A stretch of 17,936 nt of DNA from Anditalea sp035461405. Lineage in GTDB: Bacteria; Bacteroidota; Bacteroidia; Cytophagales; Cyclobacteriaceae. Below, in pieces: positions 6,881 through 14,334 of the stretch; position 1 is the stretch's first letter, and each line of letters begins with the position of its first letter. The stretch is taken from contig DATHVH010000160.1 in the NCBI GenBank assembly GCA_035461405.1, positions 1 through 17,936 on the forward strand, in the 5' to 3' direction. A model generated the notes under the pieces. That model saw only the letters and a program-made list of their open reading frames with translations, made no database searches and was not told the DNA's origin. The translations under genes were made by a program, and so were the position numbers.

Positions 6881-7078
6881 TTATTTTGATAAATTAGGTA
6901 TGCAGAAGGGACAGGCATGAGCTTTAGGTATTATTTTCGAAACTGCTTCCATAGCATTTTGATAGCTTTCATGTTCGCCTATGTCATTGACATGTTGAGG
7001 TAAATTGGTACATTCTGCTATATGAACCTCATGTGATCCTGATTTAGTAGAAATAACACTAACCACGTACTTTTTCAT
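6881..7078 (-). CDS. Small CxxC protein, function unknown
   Basis: A 65-residue protein with a beta start (KKYVVSVIS), then SHEVHIAEC, a helix (YQNAMEAVSKII) and a C-terminal AHACPFCIPN. Cys23, Cys56 and Cys59, together with His16, His19 or His54, could bind a metal such as zinc; the CPFC pair also fits a redox motif. The layout (short beta hairpin with a single Cys, helix containing EAV, then CxxC at the end) resembles small uncharacterised Bacteroidota proteins, but I cannot name one. The ATG at 7078 is chosen; a GTG two codons upstream (7084) is possible. It has no ribosome site and stands alone, 189 bases upstream of the antiporter start. Confidence 0.7.
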   Translation of the reverse strand: MKKYVVSVISTKSGSHEVHIAECTNLPQHVNDIGEHESYQNAMEAVSKIIPKAHACPFCIPNLSK

Positions 7079-7423
7079 ATTCACTGTAAAGTGGGGGATG
7101 GCAAGAAAATAATTTTTGATTTAATAAAGCAATTTTATAAATAATAAATAAAAAATGGTTATTTTTGTTTATATAAATCTATGATTTATCAAACATAAAA
7201 AAAATATAACGAATGAGATTTTTTAATTTATCCAGTGTTCAGTAAGTAAGGCTACCGGTCTCCATCGGTAGCCTTTTGTTTTTTGATTTTCCATTATAGG
7301 CAAGTAAAGTTTTTTCACCCCTTTAGGATTCAGGATTTGCCATCCATTCTGAATATTTCTTCCACCCTCATATCACCGTTAATTAAAATAGCATGAGCGT
7401 ATATCCAGTTATTTTATAAGAGG
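7079..7423. other. Intergenic region with an orphan plus-strand transcription unit signal
   Basis: Both flanking genes are on the minus strand, yet the region holds a strong plus-strand terminator (7248-7284). Upstream of it, TTTG (7115-7118), 19 bases, then TAAATAAT (7138-7145) weakly fits the Bacteroidota promoter layout, giving a possible RNA of about 130 bases. A 10-codon frame (7213-7245) ends just before the terminator. The part from 7300 to 7423 holds a minus-strand stretch open for about 26 codons (ending at 7330) that looks faintly coding but lacks a proper start. Confidence 0.45.
7248..7284 (+). terminator. Strong orphan terminator on the plus strand
   Basis: AAGGCTACCG (7248-7257) pairs perfectly with CGGTAGCCTT (7266-7275) around an 8-base loop and is followed by TTGTTTTTT. 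On the minus strand the stem is followed by ACTTACTG, which is not T-rich, so the signal is directional. No recognised plus-strand gene lies upstream. Confidence 0.85.
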
Positions 7424-8338
7424 TTATGACAAAGCCTGTGGGGGAGGGCTGCCGGCAGGTCTTGATTTGTCTTCTGGAAGTGGAACAAACTCCAAATTAT
7501 CTGTAGGAGGCAATAGGATTCTGCCTTGTTTCCAATCTGCCTTTGCTTGTTCTATTCGTTCTTTTGAGGAGGAGACGAAATTCCACCAAATAAACCTTTC
7601 TCCTAAAGGTTCCCCGCCTAAGAACATAAGTGTACATTCTTGTTTAGCTATTATTATAGGTTCAGCATTTTTGTTAAAAACCATCATTTGTCCTTCTGCA
7701 TAAAAACGTCCGGAGACTTCAAGAATTCCTTTCGCTATGTAGATGGCACGTTCTGTATAATTTGGAGGTAGCGTAAATTTGCTTCCTTTTTCCAATAAGA
7801 CGTGTAGGTAAAAGAGTGGTGAATGAGTTTTTACTTTATTGTTCAATCCATAAGCATCTCCTGCTATAAGTCTCATCCAGATCCCTTTATCCGTAAATAC
7901 AGGTAATTCATCAGGTTGATAATTTTCAAAAGTTGGATCCGATTCCTCATCTTTTTCGGGAAGTGCTACCCATGTCTGAATCATCTCCAATGCACCTCCG
8001 GCTAGGGTATCAGGATCTTCAAACCGCTCGGAATGAGCTATACCACTACCTGCCGTCATCCAATTTACTTCTCCAGGTCGTATGACTTTATTTACCCCAA
8101 GACTATCTCTATGAGTTACCTGACCCCCAAAAAGGTAACTAACTGTAGATAATCCAATATGGGGGTGGGGCAGTACATCCATAGTGGACATTCGTTTTGG
8201 ATTTATGTCTACGGGGCCAGCATGATCCATAAAAATAAAGGGGCCCACCATTCTCCGCATCCTAAATGGCAATATTCTTTTTACATCCATGCCTTCTCCG
8301 ATTGAAGCTTTACGTGCGGATATCACTATGTCTAACAT
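7424..8338 (-). CDS. Pirin family protein
   Basis: A 304-residue bicupin of the pirin family, with normal length. The N-terminal cupin carries the metal site: His58 and His60 (VLPHPHIGLSTVSYLF), His102 and Glu104 (GSGIAHSERF), matching the four iron ligands of human pirin. Flanking conserved blocks are 'GPFIFMDHAGP' and 'HRDSLGVNKVIRPGEVNWMTAGSG'. The C-terminal cupin (about 150-285) is more divergent and ends in a Pro-rich tail. Family members bind Fe and have been reported as quercetinase-like dioxygenases or as redox-dependent regulators of enzymes such as pyruvate dehydrogenase; the role here is not known. The gene begins 62 bases after the glycogen phosphorylase stop codon, so the two may be transcribed together. 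No terminator is seen after it. The start is ATG at 8338-8336. Confidence 0.95.
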   Translation of the reverse strand: MLDIVISARKASIGEGMDVKRILPFRMRRMVGPFIFMDHAGPVDINPKRMSTMDVLPHPHIGLSTVSYLFGGQVTHRDSLGVNKVIRPGEVNWMTAGSGIAHSERFEDPDTLAGGALEMIQTWVALPEKDEESDPTFENYQPDELPVFTDKGIWMRLIAGDAYGLNNKVKTHSPLFYLHVLLEKGSKFTLPPNYTERAIYIAKGILEVSGRFYAEGQMMVFNKNAEPIIIAKQECTLMFLGGEPLGERFIWWNFVSSSKERIEQAKADWKQGRILLPPTDNLEFVPLPEDKSRPAGSPPPQALS

Positions 8339-8400
8339 ATTACAGCGGTTATATTTATAATCATAAGGTAGTTATAACTATTATATTACATACTTCCTTT

Positions 8401-10923
8401 TTAACCTGATGTGTTTTTTGGAACAATTTTCCTTTTTTCGAATGATTCTACTTTCCAAATAAATCTACAGTAATCCTTCACGGATCTGTCTGACGAAAAT
8501 TTTCCCATTCTAGCTACATTTAAAATGGATCTTTTAGCCCATTCTTTGGGATCTGACCATGTCCTATTGACTTCCAATCTCGTATCCAGGTAAGATTGAA
8601 AATCTGCCATAATCATATAGGGATCATCATAAAGTAGGTTATCATAGATAGGTTTAAAAAGGTTGGGATTTCCCTCTGATAGTTTGCCGGAAATAAGAAA
8701 ATCCATGACTTCCCTCAGGGGTTTGTTATGGACATAATAATCACCTGGTTTATAATGGCCATTTTTCCATTGCTGTACTTCATCTGCGTTAAGGCCAAAC
8801 ATGAAAAAATTATCTTTTCCGATTTCCTCCATCATTTCAACATTGGCCCCATCCAAGGTACCAATTGTAAGAGCTCCATTTAAGGATAACTTCATATTCC
8901 CCGTACCAGAAGCTTCTTTCCCAGCCATGGAAATTTGTTCAGATAAATCAGCTGCAGGATAGATTTGCTGGGCTTTTTTTACATTAAAATCAGGAAGGAA
9001 AATTACTGAGATTTTATTGTTCACCTCCGGATCCTTATTTATCAAATCAGCTACGGAATTGATAAGCTTGATGATTAATTTAGCCATAAAATATCCAGGG
9101 GCAGCTTTTCCGGCAAAAATAAATGCAATAGGAGCCATGTCTTGAAGGTTGCCTTTTTTTATTCCAAGGTATAGGTGAAGTATATGCAACACATTTAAAT
9201 GCTGTCTTTTATACTCATGTATTCGCTTCACCTGGACATCAAACATCATTTTCGGGTTTACATAGATTCCCAGGTTATCTTGAATAATTTTGGAGAGGAA
9301 GCGCTTATTGGCATTTTTTATAGCCATCCATTTTTCCTGGAAGTCATTATCTTCCGAATATGCTTCTAATTTTTTAAGTTGATCCAAATCAGTAAGCCAT
9401 TCACCTCCTATAGATTCTGTTATTAACCTGCTCAATTCCGGATTACTCAATGCCATAAATCGACGTGGTGTGACTCCATTGGTAACATTACAGAATTTAT
9501 CTGGCCAGATCTCAGCAAAATCATGAAATACATTTCTTTTTAATAGATCTGAATGCAGCGAAGACACCCCATTCACCATATGGCTTCCCACTACAGCTAA
9601 ATGGGCCATTCGAATTGCTCCCTCACCACTATGGTCTACAAGTGCCATTCGGGAAATTTGATCTTCATTGCATGAGTGCTGATATTTTAGCAGCTGTACA
9701 AACCTATGGTTGATTTCAAAAATTATTTCCAAATGCCTAGGAAGTACTTTTCTAAATAAAGGGATTGACCATTTTTCTAAAGCTTCTGGTAAAAGGGTAT
9801 GATTGGTATATCCAAAACACTTTTGCGTAATGCTCCAAGCCTTATCCCAATCTATTTGATGGTCATCTACGAATAAACGCATCAATTCAGCTACAGCAAT
9901 GGCCGGATGAGTGTCATTAAGCTGTATGGCAAACTTGTCATGAAAAGTATCTAGAATCCTGCCTTGTAAAAGATGAAGCCTTATTAAATCCTGAAGTGAG
10001 CAAGTAACAAAGAAGTATTGTTGTTTTAATCTCAGCTCTTTTCCGGCTGCTTGTTCATCATTTGGATAAAGGACTTTTGTAATGTTTTCAGATTGGATTT
10101 TTTTTTGCACTGCTTTGTAATAATCACCTTGATTATAAGCTGCAAAATCAAATGAATCTATGGCTTCAGCCCTCCATAGCCTAAGAATACTGCCGTACCC
10201 ATTATATCCCAATATGGGGGTGTCAAAAGCTGTTCCTCGTACTTCTGAGTCTGGAATCCAGTTCACACTGAATTTTCCATCGGGTCCGGTCACATGCTTG
10301 GTGCTCCCTCCAAACTTAACTTCATATACTATCTCAGGTCTGACTTCTTCCCAAGGATTACCATAATGAAGCCATTTATCAGTATATTCCTCCTGCCATC
10401 CATCTTTAATTCGCTGATCAAAAATCCCAAATTCATATCTGATACCATAAGCTATAGATGGTATACCTACTGTGGCCATAGAATCAAGGTAGCAGGATGC
10501 AAGTCTACCTAATCCACCATTTCCCAATCCGGGTTCTTCCTCCTGTTCTTTGAGCTCTTCCAGATCGATTCCAAGTTCCTTCATCGCTTCTCTGGTCTCC
10601 TCTGTAATGCCTAGGCTAAGCAGGTTATTAGCTAGATGAGGGCCGGGCAGATATTCAGCAGATAAATATGCTACTACCCTTAAATCTCCATCAGAAATTC
10701 GTTTGACTGTGGTGACAAACTCTTTGAATACCCTGTCTCGAATTGTATAAGCCAGTGCATTATAATAATCCATAATACTGGCTCCCTTAGGTATTCTGCC
10801 AATATGGAAAAAAAGGTTTTCGAGAAAAGAGGCTTTTATATCGTTTTTAGATAGTCCTACTCTTTTTGATTGAATGGTTTTAGTAGTAAGAAGGTCGAAG
10901 TTTATAGCTTTCCTTTCTTTCAT
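8401..10923 (-). CDS. glgP: Glycogen/starch/alpha-glucan phosphorylase
   Basis: An 840-residue enzyme of glycosyltransferase family 35 that splits alpha-1,4-glucans with phosphate to give glucose-1-phosphate. Visible blocks in order: 'ISDGDLRVVAYLSAEYLPG', 'GNGGLGRLASCYLDSMATV' with 'GIPSIAYGIRYEFGIF', 'QLNDTHPAIAVAELMR', 'NVTNGVTPRRF', 'VQVKRIHEYKRQHLN', and the pyridoxal-phosphate site 'EASGTGNMKLSLNG' with Lys678, followed by 'GTLDGANVEM'. Length matches the family (about 800-850). The start is the ATG at 10923-10921, since the open frame further up begins only with a TTG (10956) and adds an unlikely hydrophobic peptide. No synthesis genes (glgA, glgB, glgC) are beside it; its neighbours are stress genes, which suggests glycogen use under energy stress. 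Pirin follows after 62 bases. No ribosome site. Confidence 0.97.
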   Translation of the reverse strand: MKERKAINFDLLTTKTIQSKRVGLSKNDIKASFLENLFFHIGRIPKGASIMDYYNALAYTIRDRVFKEFVTTVKRISDGDLRVVAYLSAEYLPGPHLANNLLSLGITEETREAMKELGIDLEELKEQEEEPGLGNGGLGRLASCYLDSMATVGIPSIAYGIRYEFGIFDQRIKDGWQEEYTDKWLHYGNPWEEVRPEIVYEVKFGGSTKHVTGPDGKFSVNWIPDSEVRGTAFDTPILGYNGYGSILRLWRAEAIDSFDFAAYNQGDYYKAVQKKIQSENITKVLYPNDEQAAGKELRLKQQYFFVTCSLQDLIRLHLLQGRILDTFHDKFAIQLNDTHPAIAVAELMRLFVDDHQIDWDKAWSITQKCFGYTNHTLLPEALEKWSIPLFRKVLPRHLEIIFEINHRFVQLLKYQHSCNEDQISRMALVDHSGEGAIRMAHLAVVGSHMVNGVSSLHSDLLKRNVFHDFAEIWPDKFCNVTNGVTPRRFMALSNPELSRLITESIGGEWLTDLDQLKKLEAYSEDNDFQEKWMAIKNANKRFLSKIIQDNLGIYVNPKMMFDVQVKRIHEYKRQHLNVLHILHLYLGIKKGNLQDMAPIAFIFAGKAAPGYFMAKLIIKLINSVADLINKDPEVNNKISVIFLPDFNVKKAQQIYPAADLSEQISMAGKEASGTGNMKLSLNGALTIGTLDGANVEMMEEIGKDNFFMFGLNADEVQQWKNGHYKPGDYYVHNKPLREVMDFLISGKLSEGNPNLFKPIYDNLLYDDPYMIMADFQSYLDTRLEVNRTWSDPKEWAKRSILNVARMGKFSSDRSVKDYCRFIWKVESFEKRKIVPKNTSG

Positions 10924-11147
10924 ATTGAAAAGGGTTATAATTAAAAGTGAGGGCAATTAATCTTTTAATATAAGCATTTTTAGATTATAGAAAGAAAGTG
11001 TTATTACCCTTTTAGATTTGAATGCAGAAATCACGTTACTATTTTCCAACTGATGGTACAGGGAATTGTTAGAAAATATAAAGAGGATTGAAGCAGGGCG
11101 GGTGTCAGAATTGGAAAAGTAATTTGTTCTAATGAAGTGTCTAACCT

Positions 11148-11546
11148 CTAGTTAGTTATCCTTCCTTCCATGATTCGGAAGAATAATATGTGGGCCATTT
11201 TGCGAGCATGTTCTTTAGCAAAACTTGCATTTGTACCCGAAAAATTATCGTCTAAGGTAGTAAACCACAATTCCAGCCAATGACCAAATAAAGCCTGATG
11301 AATTTGTTGACCTGTGGCATGGTCTACTTGCTTGTGCGCTTTTACTGGATTGAATTTGCCAGCGCCCGGCCCTGTGTTCAAAAGAACTATCTCCCAAAAA
11401 TCAGTCAATCTCTCCAGATGAGTTTCCCAATCTTCTACTATCTCGTTAAATATAGGACCGAGATCAGGATGAACTCTTACTTTATCATAAAAACTTCTTA
11501 CCAATAAGGATACATCTGTTCTTGATAAGATATCTAGTTTTTGCAT
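11148..11546 (-). CDS. Group 3 truncated haemoglobin
   Basis: A 132-residue 2/2 globin. The start 'DVSLLVRSFYDKVRVHPDLGPIF' holds the B10 tyrosine (Tyr20), and 'HLERLTDFWEIVL' is the family-typical E-helix stretch. His71 (NPVKAHKQ) aligns with the haem-binding F8 histidine of Campylobacter Ctb, and Trp90 (GHWLELW) aligns with its G8 tryptophan. Group 3 globins bind oxygen and NO; some are linked to NO detoxification or micro-aerobic life, which is the likely field here, though not proven. The segment GPGAGKFNPVKAH replaces the usual Tyr-x-Gly-x-Pro before the proximal histidine. The ATG at 11546-11544 has no ribosome site. It lies 224 bases upstream of glgP and 90 bases after the lipoprotein gene, so joint transcription with the latter is possible. 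Confidence 0.93.
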   Translation of the reverse strand: MQKLDILSRTDVSLLVRSFYDKVRVHPDLGPIFNEIVEDWETHLERLTDFWEIVLLNTGPGAGKFNPVKAHKQVDHATGQQIHQALFGHWLELWFTTLDDNFSGTNASFAKEHARKMAHILFFRIMEGRITN

Positions 11547-11636
11547 AATTCACGCTGGACTGATTAAGATATCAAAGTTAATACAATTAAATGTAATCTA
11601 CTTAATACCTTATACCGGGCAAACTATATATACAGC

Positions 11637-12305
11637 TTACCAAAAATAATCTTTATAAAGGTACTCCAATTGACGATGAAGAGTTTTTTCTTTTAGTGGC
11701 TGCATTTCTTGCGAAGTGGAAGCTTTATAATAAACCACTTCATCTAACTCATTATCCAATATTAATACATGAACATTGGATTGGGCAGTTTCCGGTATGA
11801 TCATTACCATGCCCAAGGTCAATAAGCCGATGCCTATTGATTTAAACATCTGCCCAGTAAGATTACCTTTTGTTCTGGTAAATCCTGAGGTGAGCGTAAG
11901 CATTCCAAACCGATTGCCTGATACTTCAAGATGAGATTTTAAAGTGGGAGGTATTGGTATGCTATAAAATTGATCCAATGCGTCTATTTCATCAAAAAGG
12001 GTCCTAGTTTCATTTTCAATAAGCGACCTACTAAAGTGATCATCCAAAATGATATAACTTTCAATAGGTAAACGATAGTTATTAAGTTCTAAAGTATTGA
12101 GCCATAATTTTTGAGATATTCTAGATAGTGAATCACTATAAACCGCATTATCACCTTTGGTAATTAGGTTGATATACGATATAGGTTCAAATACTGTCAT
12201 TTGATTTATTTCAGTAGGAGAAATGCCTGAGGAAAAAACAGCTTTTTTTGCGCATGAACTCAAAGTGAAAAGTATTATGACAAATAAAAATAATTTAGCA
12301 TTCAT
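11637..12305 (-). CDS. Hypothetical lipoprotein, 222 residues
   Basis: The N-terminus is a lipoprotein signal: hydrophobic residues 3-14 followed by the lipobox LSSC with Cys18 as the lipidated residue, so the mature protein should be anchored in the outer or inner membrane facing the periplasm. The body is mixed alpha/beta and acidic (about 35-125). A hydrophobic stretch at about 154-171 (MFKSIGIGLLTLGMVMII) with glycines looks like a membrane-inserting helix, unusual in a small lipoprotein. The end is a charged helix rich in Lys, Glu, Gln and Tyr. I recognise no family. It lies between the Hsp20 and globin genes on the same strand; the hsp20 terminator just upstream makes it a separate unit or the first gene of a unit with the globin. 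The ATG at 12305-12303 has no ribosome site. Confidence 0.7.
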   Translation of the reverse strand: MNAKLFLFVIILFTLSSCAKKAVFSSGISPTEINQMTVFEPISYINLITKGDNAVYSDSLSRISQKLWLNTLELNNYRLPIESYIILDDHFSRSLIENETRTLFDEIDALDQFYSIPIPPTLKSHLEVSGNRFGMLTLTSGFTRTKGNLTGQMFKSIGIGLLTLGMVMIIPETAQSNVHVLILDNELDEVVYYKASTSQEMQPLKEKTLHRQLEYLYKDYFW

Positions 12306-12437
12306 AAATTAGTGGATGTTACAAATTAAATCCAAATATGATAATTGTTTTCAAATTTAGATATCTGGCCTTGGATAATATTTTAACTTATAAGGAGTCT
12401 TACAACTTTAACTCAAAATAAAAATTATTATCAATAT

Positions 12438-12464
12438 AAAAAAGGACGGCCTAGACCGTCCTTT
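12438..12464 (-). terminator. Rho-independent terminator of hsp20
   Basis: Read on the minus strand, AAAGGACGG pairs with CCGTCCTTT (arms 12456-12464 and 12441-12449, 6-base loop), continuing into a run of six T residues. It lies 21 bases past the Hsp20 stop codon. Confidence 0.9.
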
Positions 12465-12485
12465 AAATGAATTATTAATCTTAAT

Positions 12486-12935
12486 TTATGAAATCTTGAT
12501 AGTTCTTCGGGCTTTTTTCTTTGCTTCGTCATTTTTTGGTATCATCAGATGAAGTACTCCATCTTTATATTTTGCTTCTATTTTATCCTCTTTCACCATT
12601 CCTTGTGGTAAGGTGAAAGAACGCTGAAATGACTGGTAGCTAAATTCTCGCTTTGTATATCTTTCGCCTTCTTTTTCTACTTTTTCATCTTGCTTCTCTG
12701 ATGAAATAGTGAGCAAGTTGTTGTCAATTTCTACAGTGAAGTCATCTTTTTGCATACCTGGAGCAGCTACTTCCACCGTAAAGCTATCTTCGTTTTCCTT
12801 AATGTTAACAGCTGGGAGGGTAGTTCCAGTGTTAGAAAAATTAGAATTATTCCAGTCAAAGAGTTCTCTGTTCATGAACTCTGATAACCAATTACTAGAG
12901 TTACCATTTCCGTTTCTTTTTGCTAATGTTCTCAT
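12486..12935 (-). CDS. Small heat-shock protein, Hsp20/alpha-crystallin family
   Basis: A 149-residue ATP-independent chaperone that binds unfolding proteins and keeps them for refolding. The N-terminal arm is polar, Asn/Ser-rich and carries Trp/Phe residues (WLSEFMNRELFDW). The alpha-crystallin domain spans about 41-134, with 'PAVNIKENEDSFTVEVAAPGM' at the start (residues 41-61), 'REFSYQSFQRSFTLP' in the middle and 'KDGVLHLMIPK' at the end. The C-terminal tail ends with the I-x-I motif IKI (146-148) used for oligomer assembly. The gene has the only full Shine-Dalgarno sequence before a recognised gene in this window (12940-12947) and a possible promoter at 12982-13012. It is divergent from csbD, another general-stress gene, across a 306-base spacer, and is followed by its own terminator. 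The family is certain. Confidence 0.97.
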   Translation of the reverse strand: MRTLAKRNGNGNSSNWLSEFMNRELFDWNNSNFSNTGTTLPAVNIKENEDSFTVEVAAPGMQKDDFTVEIDNNLLTISSEKQDEKVEKEGERYTKREFSYQSFQRSFTLPQGMVKEDKIEAKYKDGVLHLMIPKNDEAKKKARRTIKIS

Positions 12936-12939
12936 AATT

Positions 12940-12947
12940 ACCTCCTT
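12940..12947 (-). promoter_or_regulatory. Strong Shine-Dalgarno site of hsp20
   Basis: On the minus strand the sequence AAGGAGGT lies four bases before the ATG of hsp20. This is a full match to the anti-Shine-Dalgarno end of 16S rRNA. No other recognised gene here has one. Confidence 0.85.
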
Positions 12948-12981
12948 TTTAATATTGATTTTAAAGATAAATTAGATAAGA

Positions 12982-13012
12982 ATAATTTATAATATTCAAC
13001 TGAAATGCCAAA
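12982..13012 (-). promoter_or_regulatory. Candidate Bacteroidota-type promoter for hsp20
   Basis: On the minus strand TTTG (13012-13009) is followed by exactly 19 bases and then TAAATTAT (12989-12982), partly matching the Bacteroidota -33 TTTG / -7 TAnnTTTG pattern. A start site about seven bases further would give a leader of roughly 40 bases. The -7 match is incomplete. Confidence 0.4.
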
Positions 13013-13241
13013 CCAGTAGGGCTACTATTCCAGATATCCTTTAATGTCAAATTGTCTGTATGCCCTTAATATATTATTCATTTTTAGCTATTTAGGTTGA
13101 AAAAATGTCAGGAGATTATGATTGCTATGTCTTTATTCTATAACATTCTATTTATTATAGGAAGATTTTAATATTAATTATGGTAATTGTGGCATTATAT
13201 ATGTACTAATTGGTCTATCACTAACCATAAATATAAATATT

Positions 13242-13433
13242 ATGAGCGCATTCACAGATAAATTAAAAGGAAATTGGAACCAGATCAAAGGTAAACTTAA
13301 GCAGCAGTATGGTGATCTAACAGATGATGATCTTACTTATGCAGAAGGAAAAGAAGATGAACTTCTCGGCAAGATTCAGAAAAAAACCGGACAGTCTAAA
13401 GAGGAAGTTCAAAAGTTTATAGACAGTCTATAA
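13242..13433 (+). CDS. CsbD family stress-response protein
   Basis: A 63-residue, very hydrophilic protein of the CsbD family (named after a sigma-B-controlled gene of Bacillus; E. coli YjbJ is a relative). The family signature is visible: 'DKLKGNWNQIKGKLKQQYGDLTDDDL' from residue 6, then 'AEGKEDELLGKIQKKTGQSKEEVQKFID'. Length is normal. Members are abundant in stressed or stationary cells; the biochemical role is unknown. It is monocistronic with a strong terminator 33 bases after the stop, and divergent from hsp20. The ATG at 13242 has no Shine-Dalgarno sequence; the leader just upstream is AT-rich and G-poor. Confidence 0.95.
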   Translation: MSAFTDKLKGNWNQIKGKLKQQYGDLTDDDLTYAEGKEDELLGKIQKKTGQSKEEVQKFIDSL

Positions 13434-13465
13434 AAACCAACTAACCACTTACCACTAACAACTTT

Positions 13466-13500
13466 AAAATCCCCTGGATAAATTTTCAGGGGATTTTTTT
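13466..13500 (+). terminator. Rho-independent terminator of csbD
   Basis: AAAATCCCCTG (13466-13476) pairs with CAGGGGATTTT (13487-13497) around a 10-base loop, with a run of seven T residues ending at 13500. It lies 33 bases past the csbD stop codon. Confidence 0.92.
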
Positions 13501-13605
13501 ATGCCATCTTTTTCCTGAAATACCTAAGTTCTCTTTCAATAGTCATATTACCATCAACTATATAGGCTCAAAAATTGTGGGACGACCTTATGATAACAAT
13601 CAAAT

Positions 13606-14154
13606 ATGGAAAATTTAAATTCTAATTTTCTCGTCCCTGAAAAGCATTATTTTAAAGATGATGGTAACATCCCAAATAGTAAATATCCCCTTTTACTGTA
13701 TCGTGCTAAATCAGAGAAAGTCAACGATATAAATGCTGACTGGCTGGAAAACACATTTAATAAATACAATTGGACTAATTCATGGCGATGGGGAGTATAT
13801 GATTTTCACCATTACCATAGTAATACCCATGAAGTGCTTGGGGTATTTCAGGGAAATGCAAAGTTGCTATTAGGGGGAGAACAAGGTAAAATATTTAATG
13901 TGAAGACAGGAGATGTAATAGTGATACCTGCCGGAGTGGGGCATAAATGCCTCAGTCATTCTATAGATTTTGAAGTAGTGGGGGCCTATCCAAATGGAGC
14001 ATCTGCTGATATGAACAAAGGCGAAACGGGTGAAAGGCCCCAAGCTGATCAGAACATCAGCCAAACACCTATTCCCGATACTGATCCTATTTCCGGATTA
14101 GGTGGACCTCTGATAAATATTTGGAAAGAAGCAACTTACAATAAGCATTTGTAA
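13606..14154 (+). CDS. Cupin domain protein, YjlB-like
   Basis: A 182-residue single-domain cupin. Motif 1 is complete: HYHSNTHEVLGVFQG, with His69, His71, Glu76 and Gly83 in the expected G-x5-HxH-x4-E-x6-G spacing. Motif 2 is 'GDVIVIPAGVGHK' with His113, so all four metal ligands are present. The region before (WLENTFNKYNWTNSWRWGVYDFHHYH) and the C-terminal 'GLGGPLINIWKEA' match the YjlB-type cupins, whose substrate is unknown. It is probably a cytosolic metalloenzyme or sugar/small-molecule binder. The ATG at 13606 has no ribosome site. It stands between csbD (with its own terminator) and the aldo/keto reductase, 181 bases away on the same strand; joint transcription is possible since no terminator is obvious between them. 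Confidence 0.88.
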   Translation: MENLNSNFLVPEKHYFKDDGNIPNSKYPLLLYRAKSEKVNDINADWLENTFNKYNWTNSWRWGVYDFHHYHSNTHEVLGVFQGNAKLLLGGEQGKIFNVKTGDVIVIPAGVGHKCLSHSIDFEVVGAYPNGASADMNKGETGERPQADQNISQTPIPDTDPISGLGGPLINIWKEATYNKHL

Positions 14155-14298
14155 AGGTTCAATTAATAACATTCAATTTTGGGTTTCTGATAATAAACCT
14201 TAACAATATTAAACGGTCGTAACCAGTAATATTTCAAATCACTATTTTCAAAATACACTATTTCTTACTAGATCAAATCCCTAATTGCTACATATACT

Positions 14299-14334
14299 AA
14301 TCCACTAATCCAGTAATCACTAAATCCACTAATC
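14299..14334 (+). repeat. Short direct repeats directly before a start codon
   Basis: AATCCACTAATC occurs at 14299-14310 and again at 14323-14334, with degenerate copies (AGTAATC, ACTAAAT) between, ending one base before the ATG of the aldo/keto reductase. The units are about 8 bases (ACTAATCC) and almost free of G. Confidence 0.7.

Larger units (their letters stand above)
12936..13241. other. Divergent hsp20/csbD control region
   Basis: This 306-base spacer should hold both promoters. It contains the hsp20 ribosome site, a candidate hsp20 promoter, and the inverted repeat AGTAG (13015-13019) / CTACT (13022-13026) just upstream of the -33 element. No heat-shock CIRCE element (TTAGCACTC-N9-GAGTGCTAA) was seen. 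The csbD side is AT-rich without a clear promoter match or ribosome site. Confidence 0.55.

Noticed and set aside
7330..7412. Minus-strand stretch open for about 26 codons with a protein-like sequence (NWIYAHAILINGD...)
   Set aside because: No start codon except an internal ATG giving 13 residues, no ribosome site; at most a gene remnant after pirin.
10924..10956. TTG start that would add 11 residues to glycogen phosphorylase
   Set aside because: The added peptide is hydrophobic and unlike the family start; the ATG at 10923 opens with a normal polar N-terminus.
11041..11077. Inverted repeat ATTTTCCAAC / GTTAGAAAAT between the globin and glycogen phosphorylase genes as a terminator
   Set aside because: One mismatch, a 17-base loop and no T-run on the minus strand; too weak to call.
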